DNA of 64,000 bases, taken from the NCBI RefSeq assembly GCF_042678305.1, contig NZ_JBHUDT010000004.1. The stretch is one strand, 5' to 3'. The position numbers were made by a program, and so were the translations under genes. This stretch comes from Gelatiniphilus marinus. Lineage in GTDB: Bacteria > Bacteroidota > Bacteroidia > Flavobacteriales > Flavobacteriaceae. Below are positions 8,999-18,888 of this stretch, piece after piece. A model generated the notes under the pieces. It saw nothing but the letters and a program-made list of their open reading frames with translations. It did no database searches and was not told where the DNA came from. The stretch's first letter is position 1. Each line of letters begins with the position of its first letter.

Positions 8999-9592
8999 GT
9001 GACAAAACATAAAACAAAAAAACAAGGAAAACTTATCGTGTTTTCGGCCCCATCTGGGTCTGGCAAAACCACTATTGTAAAGCACCTATTGGAGATTAAA
9101 GATTTAAACCTGGAGTTCTCGGTATCGGCAACCTCCAGAGCAAAACGCGGTGAAGAAATCGATACCAAAGACTATTATTTCTTATCGGCAAAAGAATTTA
9201 AAACCAAAATAAAAAACGATGAATTTTTAGAGTGGGAAGAAGTATATCGCGATAATTTTTACGGCACGCTAAAAACCGAAGTGGAACGTATATGGGCTAA
9301 AGGGAAACACGTTATTTTTGATATTGATGTATCTGGCGGATTACGCATAAAACGCAAATTTCCAGATGAAACTTTAGCGGTTTTTGTAAAACCCCCAAGC
9401 ATAGACGAGCTAAAAATAAGGCTTAAAAAACGTAAAACCGAAAGCGACGACAAAATAAACATGCGCATCTCTAAAGCATCAGCAGAATTGGCCACAGCCC
9501 CTTTGTTTGATGTGGTTATTGAAAACGATAATTTAGAAAAAGCACTTAACGAAGCCGAGACTTTAATACGTAATTTTGTAAACTCTCAATAG
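8999..9592 (+). CDS. gmk: Guanylate kinase
   Basis: Gmk phosphorylates GMP to GDP with ATP in the cytosol. The P-loop APSGSGKTT lies near residue 20, followed by the GMP-binding segment SATSRAKRGEE and KDYYFLS. FGTLK-like FYGTLKTEV and the IFDIDVSGG strand are present, and the lid region shows RLKKRKTESDDKI. The length of 197 residues is typical. The start is a GTG at 8999; no in-frame ATG lies between it and the P-loop, so a non-AUG start is needed. Neighbours are yicC upstream and nadD 7 bp downstream. Confidence 0.95.
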   Translation: MTKHKTKKQGKLIVFSAPSGSGKTTIVKHLLEIKDLNLEFSVSATSRAKRGEEIDTKDYYFLSAKEFKTKIKNDEFLEWEEVYRDNFYGTLKTEVERIWAKGKHVIFDIDVSGGLRIKRKFPDETLAVFVKPPSIDELKIRLKKRKTESDDKINMRISKASAELATAPLFDVVIENDNLEKALNEAETLIRNFVNSQ

Positions 9593-9599
9593 AATAATC

Positions 9600-10178
9600 A
9601 TGAAAATCGGGTTATACTTTGGCTCTTTCAACCCCATACACATTGGGCATCTTATAATTGCAAACCACTTAGCAGAACACAGCGACCTGGACCAAATATG
9701 GTTTGTGGTAACACCGCACAATCCGCATAAAAAAAAGAGCAGCTTATTAAATAATTACGATCGCTTAGAAATGGTATATCGCGCCACAAAAGACTACATA
9801 AAACTACAACCAAGCGATATAGAATTTAACCTGCCACAACCCAATTATACTATAAACACATTGGTTTATTTACAAGAAAAACATCCCAATAAAACCTTCG
9901 CATTAATTATGGGCGAAGATAATTTAAAGAGCTTCCATAAATGGAAAAATTACGAGCTAATACTGCAAAACCACCACCTATACGTATATCCAAGAATCTC
10001 AAAAGAGAAAGCCGAAACGCGTTTCGACAAGCATAAAAAAATCCACCATATTGATGCGCCCATAATGGAACTCTCTTCAACATTTATTAGAAACGCCATT
10101 AAAACAGGAAAAAACATTAAACCCATGCTACCACAACCCGTCTGGGAGTATTTAGACGAAATGAATTTTTACAGATAA
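9600..10178 (+). CDS. nadD: Nicotinate-nucleotide adenylyltransferase
   Basis: NadD transfers AMP from ATP to nicotinate mononucleotide in NAD synthesis. The N-terminus MKIGLYFGSFNPIHIGHL has the GSFNPxHxGH adenylyltransferase signature. The C-terminal ELSSTFIRNAIKTGK carries the conserved ISSTxIR-type motif. The length of 192 residues is normal for the family. The ATG follows the gmk stop by 7 nt, so the two genes are probably cotranscribed. Confidence 0.95.
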   Translation: MKIGLYFGSFNPIHIGHLIIANHLAEHSDLDQIWFVVTPHNPHKKKSSLLNNYDRLEMVYRATKDYIKLQPSDIEFNLPQPNYTINTLVYLQEKHPNKTFALIMGEDNLKSFHKWKNYELILQNHHLYVYPRISKEKAETRFDKHKKIHHIDAPIMELSSTFIRNAIKTGKNIKPMLPQPVWEYLDEMNFYR

Positions 10179-10303
10179 CCCAAAGAAACTGTCAGGAATA
10201 TTAATTTTATTCAAAAAAATCATATTTTTCTATTAAAAACAGCAACTTGTTAGCTTTTTTTTAATTTTTTTCTTAGTTTAGATTTTACATTACATATTTA
10301 ACG

Positions 10304-13300
10304 ATGACGAGTAAAAATCCCAACTTCTATGTTGTTGGTATTGGTGCTTCAGCTGGTGGTTTGGATGCTATACAAACCCTTTTTGATCATGTACCCAACA
10401 ACACGGGAATGGCATTTATAATCATTCAACATCTCTCACCTGATTTTAAAAGCTTAATGCCCGAATTGCTTAGTAAGCACACTAGCATGCCTATTTATAC
10501 TGCCAAAGAAAAGCAGATTATAAAGCCTAACTGCATATACTTAAACCAACGGACTAAAAACCTCCATATAAAAGGCAAAAAGCTCTATTTGCTTGATAAA
10601 GGCCCCAAGCACAACCTTAACTTGCCCATAGACATCTTTTTCCATACTCTTGGAGAAGAATACAAAGAAAAAGCCATTGGCGTTATATTGTCCGGAACCG
10701 GTACCGATGGCTCTAGGGGCATACGCACCATTAAAGAAGGTGGTGGCACCATAGTGGTACAAGACCCTGTTTCTGCCCAATTTGATGGCATGCCAAATTC
10801 GGCACTTGCAACCAATATAGTTGACTATGTTCTGGCTCCAGAAAAAATAGCGGAAATATTCAACAAAACACAAGCCAATAAACCTTTGTTAACCAAAGAT
10901 TTTCATGAAAACCCTTCAAACGACACCATAGTAAATGATATTCTTACCATGGTCTATAAATATTCTGGGATAGATTTTAGAGAATATAAAAAAAACACGC
11001 TTTTACGACGACTAGAAAAGCGCATGAACATAAACAACATTGAACACTTAGTTGACTATGCCACATTTTTATCAAGCAACCTAAACGAAAAACAGACGCT
11101 AAAAGAAGATTTTTTGATAGGGGTTACACGTTTTTTTAGAGACACCGAAGCTTTTCAAGAGTTAAGGACCAAAGTGATACCAGAACTATGCAAATCGAAA
11201 AACAGCACAGAAATCATTAGGGTTTGGATTGCCGGTTGCTCTACAGGCGAAGAGGTGTATTCCATTGCTATTTTAATTGATGATTATATTAAAACGCACA
11301 AGCTAAATCTGGATTTCAAGATATTTGCCACAGATATCGACCCTAAGGCCCTTACCATAGCAAGTTTAGGCACCTACCATATAAATATTGTTAATGAAAT
11401 AGAAAAACCTTATTTAGAACACTACTTTTTAAAAACAGGAGATAGGATTCAGATTATAAAGCGTTTGCGCGAAAAAATTGTGTTCTCTAACCATAATTTA
11501 ATAAGCGATCCGCCATTTATTAGAATGGACCTTATCTCGTGCAGAAACCTGCTTATTTATTTCGATAATAAAATACAGAAGAAAGTCATGCACAACTTTC
11601 AGTTTGCATTAAATCAATTTGCCTATTTGTTTTTAGGAAACAGCGAGTCTTTAGGCGATATTGCAAAGTTTTTTAAAGCCATAGATGTAAAGTGGAAAAT
11701 CTTTCAAAACATATCTCAGGCAAAACACATTCCCTCCCATAGCAATACCATGGAGCGAATTTCTACATTTTCATACAAAACCCCTGTGCAACCCTTAAGC
11801 ATCAATCCATCCAAACCCCTAGAAAGTACAGAGCTTATATTTCATAAATACCTCAGCAAAAAGTTTAGCCCTTCTTTGATTTTTATAGATAAAACCTTTA
11901 ACATTCTTTTTATAAAAGGCGATGCCGGAAAACGTTTGTCGCACAACGAAGGCGTTTTCCAGAACAACTTGCTAAAAATAGTAAGCAAAGATGTTGCCAC
12001 GGTTATAAGAAGCGGCATTAGAAGATTGGAATCCGAAAAACAGGATATTGTTATTAAAGGCATTGTCAATAAAATCAAGGAAGCCTATTTTACCTTCGAT
12101 TTGAAATTCCATAAACCACCCCCTGACGAAGGCTTGGAAACCTGCTACGTTATTGAGTTTAGCGAAGACAAAGCGCATGGTAAAAGCGCACCGTTAGAAA
12201 TTAAAAACGTTGATGTCGATGAGGTTTCAAACCAGCGTTTGGAAGATTTGGAAAACGAACTGAAAATCGTTAAAACCGAATTGCAAAATGCCATTGAAGA
12301 GCTAGAAACCAGTAACGAAGAGCTGCAATCGTCCAACGAAGAATTAATGGCATCAAACGAAGAGCTTCAAAGCACAAACGAAGAGCTTCAATCTGTAAAC
12401 GAAGAGCTCTATACCGTAAACTCCGAAATGCAAGAAAAAAACAAGGCGCTAACCAATCTAAGCAACGATGTTACAAACCTTTTGGACAATACAGATATTG
12501 CAACCCTGTTTCTGGATACCGATTTGCGGATCAGGAAATTTACTCCGGCCCTAAAAGAAGTCTTTAATTTGCACGAAGCAGATCATGGCAGATCAATTTC
12601 CACCTTTACCTCTAATTTTGATGAAGCAACAAGAACATCAATAATCGAAGACTCTAAATTGGTCCTTAAAAAATTAATCACCATAGAAAAACAAGTTACA
12701 GACAAAAACCATAATTATTACCTTAAACGCATAAGCCCCTTTATAACATCTTCAAAATCCATTGATGGCGTCGTGATTACTTTAGATAACATCAATAGAC
12801 TTATAGAAACAAAAAAAGAATTAGTACAGAAAGACAAAGCATACCACAACTTATTTAAAAACCTAAACGAAGGCTTTATACACGCCAAAATTATAACCAA
12901 CAATAAAGGCGAACCCATAGATTGGGAATATATAGACGTAAACCCAGCTTACGAGAAACTACTGGGGCTAAAAGCAAAGGATCTTATAGGCAAAAAAGTG
13001 TTGGATATTTTGCCAAATTTAAAAGACGACCCCAATAAATGGATACAAAAATATGGCGAAACCGCCCTAACGGGCAAAGACCAAACCCTTGAAGGCTACG
13101 TTTACCCCTTGGACAAATACTTTTTTGTAAACGTGTTTAGCCCAAAAAAAGGCGAGTTTGCGGGAACCATATCCGATTTTACAAATTTAAAAGAAAAAGA
13201 AAAAGCCCTGATTAAAAGCGAATCGGAACTTAAAAGAGTGCAGGAAATAACGCGTGTTGGAAGCTGGTTTTTCGATGTAAAGACCGATCAGGTAAGATGG

Positions 13301-14737
13301 ACCAAGCAGCTGTACCAGATTTATGGATTTGATGCCTCATTGCCTATACCGCCCTACTCCGATCACCAAAAGCTATTTACAGAAGAAAGCTGGAAAACAC
13401 TATCTGAAGCTGTCGAAAACACCAGAAAAACAGGAAAACCTTATAATATCGAGTTAAAAATAATAAAAGAAAACGGCAAAAATGGGTGGATATTATCGCA
13501 TGGCGAAGCAGTAAAGGATGCCCAAGGAAACATAATTGCATTAAGGGGCGCAGCACAAGATATAACCCAACAAAAGCAAAATGAAGAAGAATTGATAAAA
13601 GCCAAAAAAGCTGCAGAGGCGGCAAACATCCATAAAAACTACTTTTTGGCAAACATGAGCCATGAAATAAGAACACCAATGAATGGTGTTTTAGGATTTT
13701 CAGAATTGTTAAAAAACAGCAATGTTACCGAAGACGAACGCATAAAATATTTAGAAATTATAGACGGCAACTCCAAGCAACTGTTAAATTTACTCGACGA
13801 TATTATTGATGTGGCCAAAATTGAAGCCAACGAAATTAAAATGGTTTACAGAGCGTGCAACATCCCTAAACTAATCAATAACCTAGAAATAACGTACAAC
13901 CAATTAAAAATAGCAAGGCACAAAACCGATATTGCCATTAATAAACATATCCCGCAAAAACATAAAGATTTAACCATTATAACAGATGGCCAGAGGTTGC
14001 AGCAAGTTGTCTCCAATCTTTTAAACAATGCTTTAAAATTTTCAGAAAAAGGCGAAATTAATTTCGGGTTCAATGTCGAGAGCGGCAATATTAAATTCTT
14101 TGTAAAAGATCAAGGCATAGGCATTAGAAAAAACAAGCAAATTGAAATTTTTGAACGTTTCAAGCAAATCAATTACGAAAACAATGCAAGATATGGCGGC
14201 ACAGGCTTGGGGCTAGCCATTTGTAAAGGTATTGTTGAATTGCTGGGAGGCGAAATTTGGGTAACATCAAAACTCAATATTGGCACCACATTCGAGTTTA
14301 CCATACCTTTAAATCTTAGCAAAATCAATAAAAAAAACCATAAAAACGTAATTGTAAACGGCAAAGATTTTCTTAAAAGCAAAACCATTTTAATCGCAGA
14401 AGACGATGCACTTATACAAATGCTTTTTCAGGTGGTCTTAAAACATAGCGGGGTAAAAATAATATTTGCAAAAACAGGTAGGGAAGCCGTAGATATTTAC
14501 TCGAAAAACCAAAATATTGATGTCGTTTTATTAGATATAAGAATGCCGGTAATGAACGGGATCGATGCCTTAGATGAAATCTTAAAAATCAACCCAGACG
14601 CTAAAATAATCATGCAAACAGCTTATGCCATGCCAGAGGAAAGAGAAAAATGCTTCAATAAAGGTTGTGTAGATTTTCTTTCTAAACCCGTTGTTAAAGA
14701 AGAGTTATTTAAAAGTTTATGTAAGTGGGTAAATTAA
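10304..14737 (+). CDS. CheB-CheR-PAS-histidine kinase-receiver fusion sensor protein
   Basis: This single chain has 1477 residues. Residues 1-190 are a CheB methylesterase domain with the likely triad S16 (GASAGG), H43 (QHLSP) and D135 (GTGTDGSRG). Residues ~200-460 are CheR, with RFFRD, the SAM-binding GCSTGEEVYS, and SCRNLLIYFD. A regular coiled coil of repeated NEELQSxNEEL units spans ~640-730. About three PAS-like domains (~735-1085) lead to a HisKA domain with H1120 (MSHEIRTPMN), an HATPase_c domain with N, G1 and G2 boxes (GGTGLGLAI), and a C-terminal receiver with phospho-acceptor D1411 (LLDIRMP). No membrane segment is obvious, so a cytosolic sensor is likely. No CheB N-terminal receiver is present, and no chemotaxis genes are nearby. 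Such fusions are known in Bacteroidota; their signal is generally unknown. Confidence 0.95.
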   Translation: MTSKNPNFYVVGIGASAGGLDAIQTLFDHVPNNTGMAFIIIQHLSPDFKSLMPELLSKHTSMPIYTAKEKQIIKPNCIYLNQRTKNLHIKGKKLYLLDKGPKHNLNLPIDIFFHTLGEEYKEKAIGVILSGTGTDGSRGIRTIKEGGGTIVVQDPVSAQFDGMPNSALATNIVDYVLAPEKIAEIFNKTQANKPLLTKDFHENPSNDTIVNDILTMVYKYSGIDFREYKKNTLLRRLEKRMNINNIEHLVDYATFLSSNLNEKQTLKEDFLIGVTRFFRDTEAFQELRTKVIPELCKSKNSTEIIRVWIAGCSTGEEVYSIAILIDDYIKTHKLNLDFKIFATDIDPKALTIASLGTYHINIVNEIEKPYLEHYFLKTGDRIQIIKRLREKIVFSNHNLISDPPFIRMDLISCRNLLIYFDNKIQKKVMHNFQFALNQFAYLFLGNSESLGDIAKFFKAIDVKWKIFQNISQAKHIPSHSNTMERISTFSYKTPVQPLSINPSKPLESTELIFHKYLSKKFSPSLIFIDKTFNILFIKGDAGKRLSHNEGVFQNNLLKIVSKDVATVIRSGIRRLESEKQDIVIKGIVNKIKEAYFTFDLKFHKPPPDEGLETCYVIEFSEDKAHGKSAPLEIKNVDVDEVSNQRLEDLENELKIVKTELQNAIEELETSNEELQSSNEELMASNEELQSTNEELQSVNEELYTVNSEMQEKNKALTNLSNDVTNLLDNTDIATLFLDTDLRIRKFTPALKEVFNLHEADHGRSISTFTSNFDEATRTSIIEDSKLVLKKLITIEKQVTDKNHNYYLKRISPFITSSKSIDGVVITLDNINRLIETKKELVQKDKAYHNLFKNLNEGFIHAKIITNNKGEPIDWEYIDVNPAYEKLLGLKAKDLIGKKVLDILPNLKDDPNKWIQKYGETALTGKDQTLEGYVYPLDKYFFVNVFSPKKGEFAGTISDFTNLKEKEKALIKSESELKRVQEITRVGSWFFDVKTDQVRWTKQLYQIYGFDASLPIPPYSDHQKLFTEESWKTLSEAVENTRKTGKPYNIELKIIKENGKNGWILSHGEAVKDAQGNIIALRGAAQDITQQKQNEEELIKAKKAAEAANIHKNYFLANMSHEIRTPMNGVLGFSELLKNSNVTEDERIKYLEIIDGNSKQLLNLLDDIIDVAKIEANEIKMVYRACNIPKLINNLEITYNQLKIARHKTDIAINKHIPQKHKDLTIITDGQRLQQVVSNLLNNALKFSEKGEINFGFNVESGNIKFFVKDQGIGIRKNKQIEIFERFKQINYENNARYGGTGLGLAICKGIVELLGGEIWVTSKLNIGTTFEFTIPLNLSKINKKNHKNVIVNGKDFLKSKTILIAEDDALIQMLFQVVLKHSGVKIIFAKTGREAVDIYSKNQNIDVVLLDIRMPVMNGIDALDEILKINPDAKIIMQTAYAMPEEREKCFNKGCVDFLSKPVVKEELFKSLCKWVN

Positions 14738-14817
14738 CGCTTACCTTTTTATATAAAATCAGTAAATAACGTATGTAATACTATATAATAAAACTAAGTT
14801 TTTGTTTATTTTTGGGC

Positions 14818-15555
14818 ATGCTAAAATTACTATCTTATCCCTTATCGGCAATTTACAACTTGTGCTTTTTAATAATACTGCTCATATTCCATCCCATACA
14901 ATGGATTTGTTTTAAAGGTTTTGGGTATCAAGCCCATAAAAAAAGTGTTGATGCCCTACAGTACGCCTTAATGCTTTGCGGAAAAATTTTAGGAATTCGA
15001 TACTCATTTAATAACCCACATAATATAGATACAAACCAAGCCTTAATTGTTGTTGCCAACCACCAAAGTTTACACGACATCTACCCGCTTACCTGGTACA
15101 TGCGCAAGCACCATCCAAAATTTATTAGTAAAATAGAATTAGGCAAAGGCATACCCAGCGTATCGTTTAATTTACGCCACGGCGGCGGCGCATTGATAGA
15201 CAGAAAAAACCCGCGTCAATCCTTACCTGCACTCATGAAATTTGGCGAGTATATTGAAAAAAACAAGCGTGCAGCAGTTATATTCCCAGAAGGTACCCGA
15301 AGCAAAAACGGCAAGCCAAAACCTTTTCAAACCAAAGGATTGGAAATCTTATTTAAAAAAATACCATCGGCATGGGTTGTTCCCGTTTCCATAAACAACT
15401 CCTGGAAAACCCAGCGCTACGGCAAGTTCCCCATGGGTTTGGGCACTCATATCACTTTTACCGTGCATAAACCCATAAAAATTAGTACCTTTAAAGATAA
15501 ACAAGCTCTTATAAATAGTATTGAAACCACTATAAAAGCACATATCCATCCTTAA
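14818..15555 (+). CDS. 1-acyl-sn-glycerol-3-phosphate acyltransferase (PlsC family)
   Basis: A membrane-associated acyltransferase that probably acylates lysophosphatidic acid in phospholipid synthesis. The catalytic NHQSLHD (the HX4D motif) and the substrate-binding FPEGTRS are both visible. A hydrophobic N-terminal segment (residues ~5-30) likely anchors it. I use the ATG at 14818, 6 nt after a TTG in frame. A TATTTTTG box sits only 3 nt before this ATG, raising the possibility of a leaderless transcript. The acyl-ACP desaturase follows after 10 bp, linking the pair to membrane lipid acyl-chain composition. Confidence 0.92.
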   Translation: MLKLLSYPLSAIYNLCFLIILLIFHPIQWICFKGFGYQAHKKSVDALQYALMLCGKILGIRYSFNNPHNIDTNQALIVVANHQSLHDIYPLTWYMRKHHPKFISKIELGKGIPSVSFNLRHGGGALIDRKNPRQSLPALMKFGEYIEKNKRAAVIFPEGTRSKNGKPKPFQTKGLEILFKKIPSAWVVPVSINNSWKTQRYGKFPMGLGTHITFTVHKPIKISTFKDKQALINSIETTIKAHIHP

Positions 15556-15565
15556 AAGCAAAATT

Positions 15566-16558
15566 ATGTCGTCAAAGAATGTTAGATTAGAAGTCATGCA
15601 GTTTTTAGAAAAAGACGTTGAATCCTTAATAGAAAAATACCTGATCCCCGTAGAAAAAATATGGCAGCCCACCGATTTTTTACCGAATTCTGAAGGAAAC
15701 CGTTTTTTTGAAGAACTTACAGAAATACGAGAACTCTCAAAAGAATTGCCCTACGATTTCTGGGTGGTTCTGGTAGGCGATATGATTACCGAAGAAGCCT
15801 TACCCACCTACGAATCGTGGTTAATGGATGTAGAAGGCGTTAACCAAGTAGATGGCGAAAATGCTTGGGCAAAATGGGTGCGCCATTGGACCGCCGAAGA
15901 AAACCGCCATGGCGATGTACTTAACAAATACCTGTACCTTTCGGGGCGTGTTAACATGCGCGAAATTGAAAAAACCACACAACATTTAATTGCCGACGGT
16001 TTCGATATTGGCACCGATAGAGACCCATACAAAAACTTTGTTTACACCAGTTTTCAAGAATTGGCAACCTATGTATCGCACAACCGGGTGGCTAAATTGG
16101 CTAAAGAAAAAGGCAACAAGCAACTGGCTAAAATGTGCAAGATTATTTCGGGAGACGAGATGCGGCACCACCACGCTTACTCAGAGTTTGTGGAGCGTAT
16201 TTTTAAAGTCGATCCTAGCCAAATGATGCTGGCGTTTCATTATATGATGAAACAAAAAATAACCATGCCTGCCCACTTTTTAAGAGAGTCTGGAGATAAA
16301 ATAGGTACAGCTTTCGAAGAGTTTTCAAACACAGCGCAACGCATTGGGGTTTATACCTCAAAAGATTATGTAGATATATTGCAAAAGCTAATTAACCGTT
16401 GGGAAATCGATAAAATTACAAACCTAAGCGATGAGGCCGAAAAAGCCCGGGATTACCTTATGAAACTCCCAAACAGAATGATGCGTTTGGCAGACCGTAT
16501 TAAAATACCGGAAAACTCATTTCAGTTTAAATGGGTAGAACCTGCAAGAATTAAATAG
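15566..16558 (+). CDS. Acyl-ACP desaturase (ferritin-like di-iron)
   Basis: This soluble di-iron desaturase family introduces a double bond into acyl-ACP. The two iron-binding helices show AEENRHGD and GDEMRHHHAY, which match the E-x2-H pairs of stearoyl-ACP desaturases. The 330-residue length fits the bacterial members. It starts 10 bp after the plsC-like gene, so the two are likely cotranscribed and act together on membrane fluidity. No partner ferredoxin gene is adjacent. Confidence 0.93.
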   Translation: MSSKNVRLEVMQFLEKDVESLIEKYLIPVEKIWQPTDFLPNSEGNRFFEELTEIRELSKELPYDFWVVLVGDMITEEALPTYESWLMDVEGVNQVDGENAWAKWVRHWTAEENRHGDVLNKYLYLSGRVNMREIEKTTQHLIADGFDIGTDRDPYKNFVYTSFQELATYVSHNRVAKLAKEKGNKQLAKMCKIISGDEMRHHHAYSEFVERIFKVDPSQMMLAFHYMMKQKITMPAHFLRESGDKIGTAFEEFSNTAQRIGVYTSKDYVDILQKLINRWEIDKITNLSDEAEKARDYLMKLPNRMMRLADRIKIPENSFQFKWVEPARIK

Positions 16559-16570
16559 TAATCGATTTAA

Positions 16571-16714
16571 AAAAGGGGCTGTCTTTAAAAATAAGTTCTA
16601 TTGTCTCATTAAGCACTTCAACTAAGCTCAGTACAGGCTCTATCTAAATGTTTTACGCTATTAACAATCAATAAAAGATTTCAACTCTAGTTTATCCTGA
16701 GCGCAGTCAAAAGG
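16571..16714. repeat. Diverged ~110-bp repeat (copy 2) plus two REP-like elements
   Basis: 16571-16690 is the partner of 5081-5195. It contains a REP core ACTAAGCTCAGTACAGG near 16621. A second REP copy, CCTGAGCGCAGTCAAAAGG, follows at 16696-16714. The stretch is non-coding, between the desaturase and HD-hydrolase genes. Confidence 0.55.
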
Positions 16715-16773
16715 CTCAACCTAACAAAAAGATATACTTTTATTTTATACCGCTTCTTTTTTATTTTTATACC

Positions 16774-17433
16774 ATGCATGCATCCGAAGAACTCCTAAAC
16801 AAAACCAAAGCCTTTGTAAAAAAAACACTAGCCAATGCCGAGGGCGGACACGATTGGTTTCACATAGAGCGTGTTTATAAAAACGCTTTGCTCATTTCAA
16901 AACATGAAAAAGTAAATGTGCTTGTTGTTCAATTGGGTGCCTTACTTCACGATATTGCCGACAGTAAATTTAATAATGGCGACGATACCGTTGGGCCTAA
17001 AATAGCACGCGAATTTTTGTTTAAGCTCAATATAGATTCTGCGATTATCGAACATGTTGTAAAAATTATTGAAAACATATCCTATAACAAATCCATTGAA
17101 AAAGGGCAAAAATTCAAATCGTTAGAATTAGGTGTGGTACAAGATGCCGACAGATTAGATGCCATTGGCGCCATTGGTATTGCACGTTGTTTTAATTATG
17201 GTGGTTTTAAAAACAGAGCGCTTTATAATCCGGAAATTAAGCCAAACCTAAATATGAGCAAAGCCGAATATAAAAGCTCAGATGCGCCAACCATCAATCA
17301 TTTTTACGAAAAACTATTGCTGTTAAAAGATAAAATGAATACCAAAACCGGGAGGCAAATTGCGCAAAACCGGCACGATTATATGCTCGGTTTTCTCAAT
17401 CAGTTTTATAACGAATGGAACGCTAAAGCTTAA
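16774..17433 (+). CDS. HD-domain phosphohydrolase
   Basis: A 219-residue HD superfamily metal-dependent phosphohydrolase. Metal-ligand motifs are visible in order: GGHDWFHIERV (first His), LLHDIADSKF (the HD pair) and VVQDADRLDAIGAIGI (the distal Asp). This layout resembles the YedJ/YpgQ-type single-domain HD proteins, some of which hydrolyse nucleotides, but the substrate cannot be told from sequence. It stands alone between repeats upstream and a convergent radical SAM gene. Confidence 0.9.
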   Translation: MHASEELLNKTKAFVKKTLANAEGGHDWFHIERVYKNALLISKHEKVNVLVVQLGALLHDIADSKFNNGDDTVGPKIAREFLFKLNIDSAIIEHVVKIIENISYNKSIEKGQKFKSLELGVVQDADRLDAIGAIGIARCFNYGGFKNRALYNPEIKPNLNMSKAEYKSSDAPTINHFYEKLLLLKDKMNTKTGRQIAQNRHDYMLGFLNQFYNEWNAKA

Positions 17434-17450
17434 CACAAACGGTAAATTTA

Positions 17451-17490
17451 TCTGCCATTCCGGATGAGGCACGAGGAGGAATCCCATAAT
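17451..17490. repeat. REP-like element, GTCATTCC/GGAATC family
   Basis: The segment has CCATTCCGGATGAGG then CGAGGAGGAATCCC, the two arms of the GTCATTCC...GGAATCT palindromic family also seen at 30711, 44031 and 52470. The rest of the 163-bp gap shows nothing convincing. Confidence 0.5.
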
Positions 17491-17596
17491 TACTGGATTT
17501 CTCGTTGGTTGTTCATCACGCTATCAAAATACCGCTGCACATAAAACCAATGCTTGATTTGGCAATCAATCATAGATGTATTAATAAAACCCACGT

Positions 17597-18670
17597 TTAA
17601 AACAACTTTAATTGACTAGTTTTATAAGGCTCGTGTAAATCGCAATTTAATTTCGGCATAACCTTATTTTTAAAATACTTTTTTCTAGCCAAATGCACCA
17701 ACATATTTATTTGTTCGGCAATTTTACCTTCGCCTCGCATACGTGTCCCATAACGGCTATCGTTTAATGTTCCGCCGTGGCAACTTTCAATTTGATGCAG
17801 CACTTTATCGGCGCGATCGGGCATGGTTTTTTTAATCCAATCGGTAAAAATTTCGCCTATGGCGCCATTAAGCCTTACAATGGTATGCGCTATTCCTAAA
17901 GCACCATTATCTGATGCGGCTTTTGCCAATGGTAAAATTTCGTGGCTGTTTATAGACGGAATAATAGGCGCTAACATCACGTTAACAGGAATCTCATTTT
18001 CACTTAATGTTTTAACGGTTTCCAATCGTTTTTTTATGGTAGTAGTTCGGGGTTCTAAAAGGCGTCGTGTATCTTCGTTCAGCGATGTAATCGATAGGTT
18101 TACACCAATTAAATTATGTTTTGCTAACGCTTTTAAAATATCCAAATCCCTTAAAATCAAAGCGTTTTTTGTAATAATGGCCACTGGGTGTTTGTATTTT
18201 AAAAACACCTTTAAACATTGTCGGGTTATTTTAAATTGCTTTTCGGCAGGCTGGTAACAATCGGTATTTCCGGACATCACAATGGGGTGAGCTTTCCAAC
18301 TTTTCTTTGTAATTAAAGCTTCCAACAGTTTTGGCGCATCTTTTTTTACCATAATACGGCGTTCAAAATCCAATCCAGCGCTATAGCCCCAAAACTCGTG
18401 GGAGTTACGTGCGTAACAGTAAATGCAACCGTGTTCGCAACCTTGGTAGGCATTCATGGAGTATGCCATACCAATATCGGGGCTCTCCACTTTATTCACT
18501 ATGGTTTTTGGGAACACCTCAAGATACAGCGTTTTGTTTTTATCGCTGGCTTCACCTTCTTTATGGCAGAATTCTAAAAAATCGTCGCGTATGTCGTGGC
18601 TTAATTCGAAAAAACGATTGGGAGCATTAAGCTGTGCGCCACGGCCTTTTATGGTAGATTTTGGGTTCAT
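17597..18670 (-). CDS. Radical SAM protein, PA0069/SplB-like family
   Basis: A 357-residue radical SAM enzyme. The cluster-binding motif CEHGCIYCYARN (CxxxCxxC) lies near residue 78, preceded by GMAYSMNAYQG. Later PIVMSGNTDCYQPAEK and MLAPIIPSIN match the SPL-like subgroup annotated as PA0069-family proteins. The reaction of this subgroup is unknown to me; spore photolyase activity is not implied. It is convergent with the HD gene and divergent from the restriction operon. Confidence 0.9.
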   Translation of the reverse strand: MNPKSTIKGRGAQLNAPNRFFELSHDIRDDFLEFCHKEGEASDKNKTLYLEVFPKTIVNKVESPDIGMAYSMNAYQGCEHGCIYCYARNSHEFWGYSAGLDFERRIMVKKDAPKLLEALITKKSWKAHPIVMSGNTDCYQPAEKQFKITRQCLKVFLKYKHPVAIITKNALILRDLDILKALAKHNLIGVNLSITSLNEDTRRLLEPRTTTIKKRLETVKTLSENEIPVNVMLAPIIPSINSHEILPLAKAASDNGALGIAHTIVRLNGAIGEIFTDWIKKTMPDRADKVLHQIESCHGGTLNDSRYGTRMRGEGKIAEQINMLVHLARKKYFKNKVMPKLNCDLHEPYKTSQLKLF

Positions 18671-18828
18671 TACAGTAAAAATAAAGGTTGAATTTGCCTT
18701 GAAAGGCTCTTTAAAATTACTTATAATTTGTTTTGGAAAGTGTTAAAATATAGACAGGTTGTTAACAAAGTTGATGAATTGAGGTTTAAGCATTAAAAAA
18801 CAGAGATAAATATCTGCCCATTTTTATC

Positions 18829-18859
18829 TTGATTTTGTAGAAAATTTCAGCTAGATTTG
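18829..18859 (+). promoter_or_regulatory. Promoter of the type I restriction-modification operon
   Basis: TTG at 18829-18831, 20-nt spacer, TAGATTTG at 18852-18859. The expected start near 18866 leaves a ~100-nt leader before hsdM, which contains an inverted repeat at 18889-18916. Confidence 0.65.
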
Positions 18860-18888
18860 TTTGGCTTCCAATATAAATTATTAAAATG

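Noticed and set aside
17490..17596. 27-codon minus-strand ORF before the radical SAM gene
   Set aside because: It is short, has no recognisable motif and lies beside a REP element; kept as non-coding.
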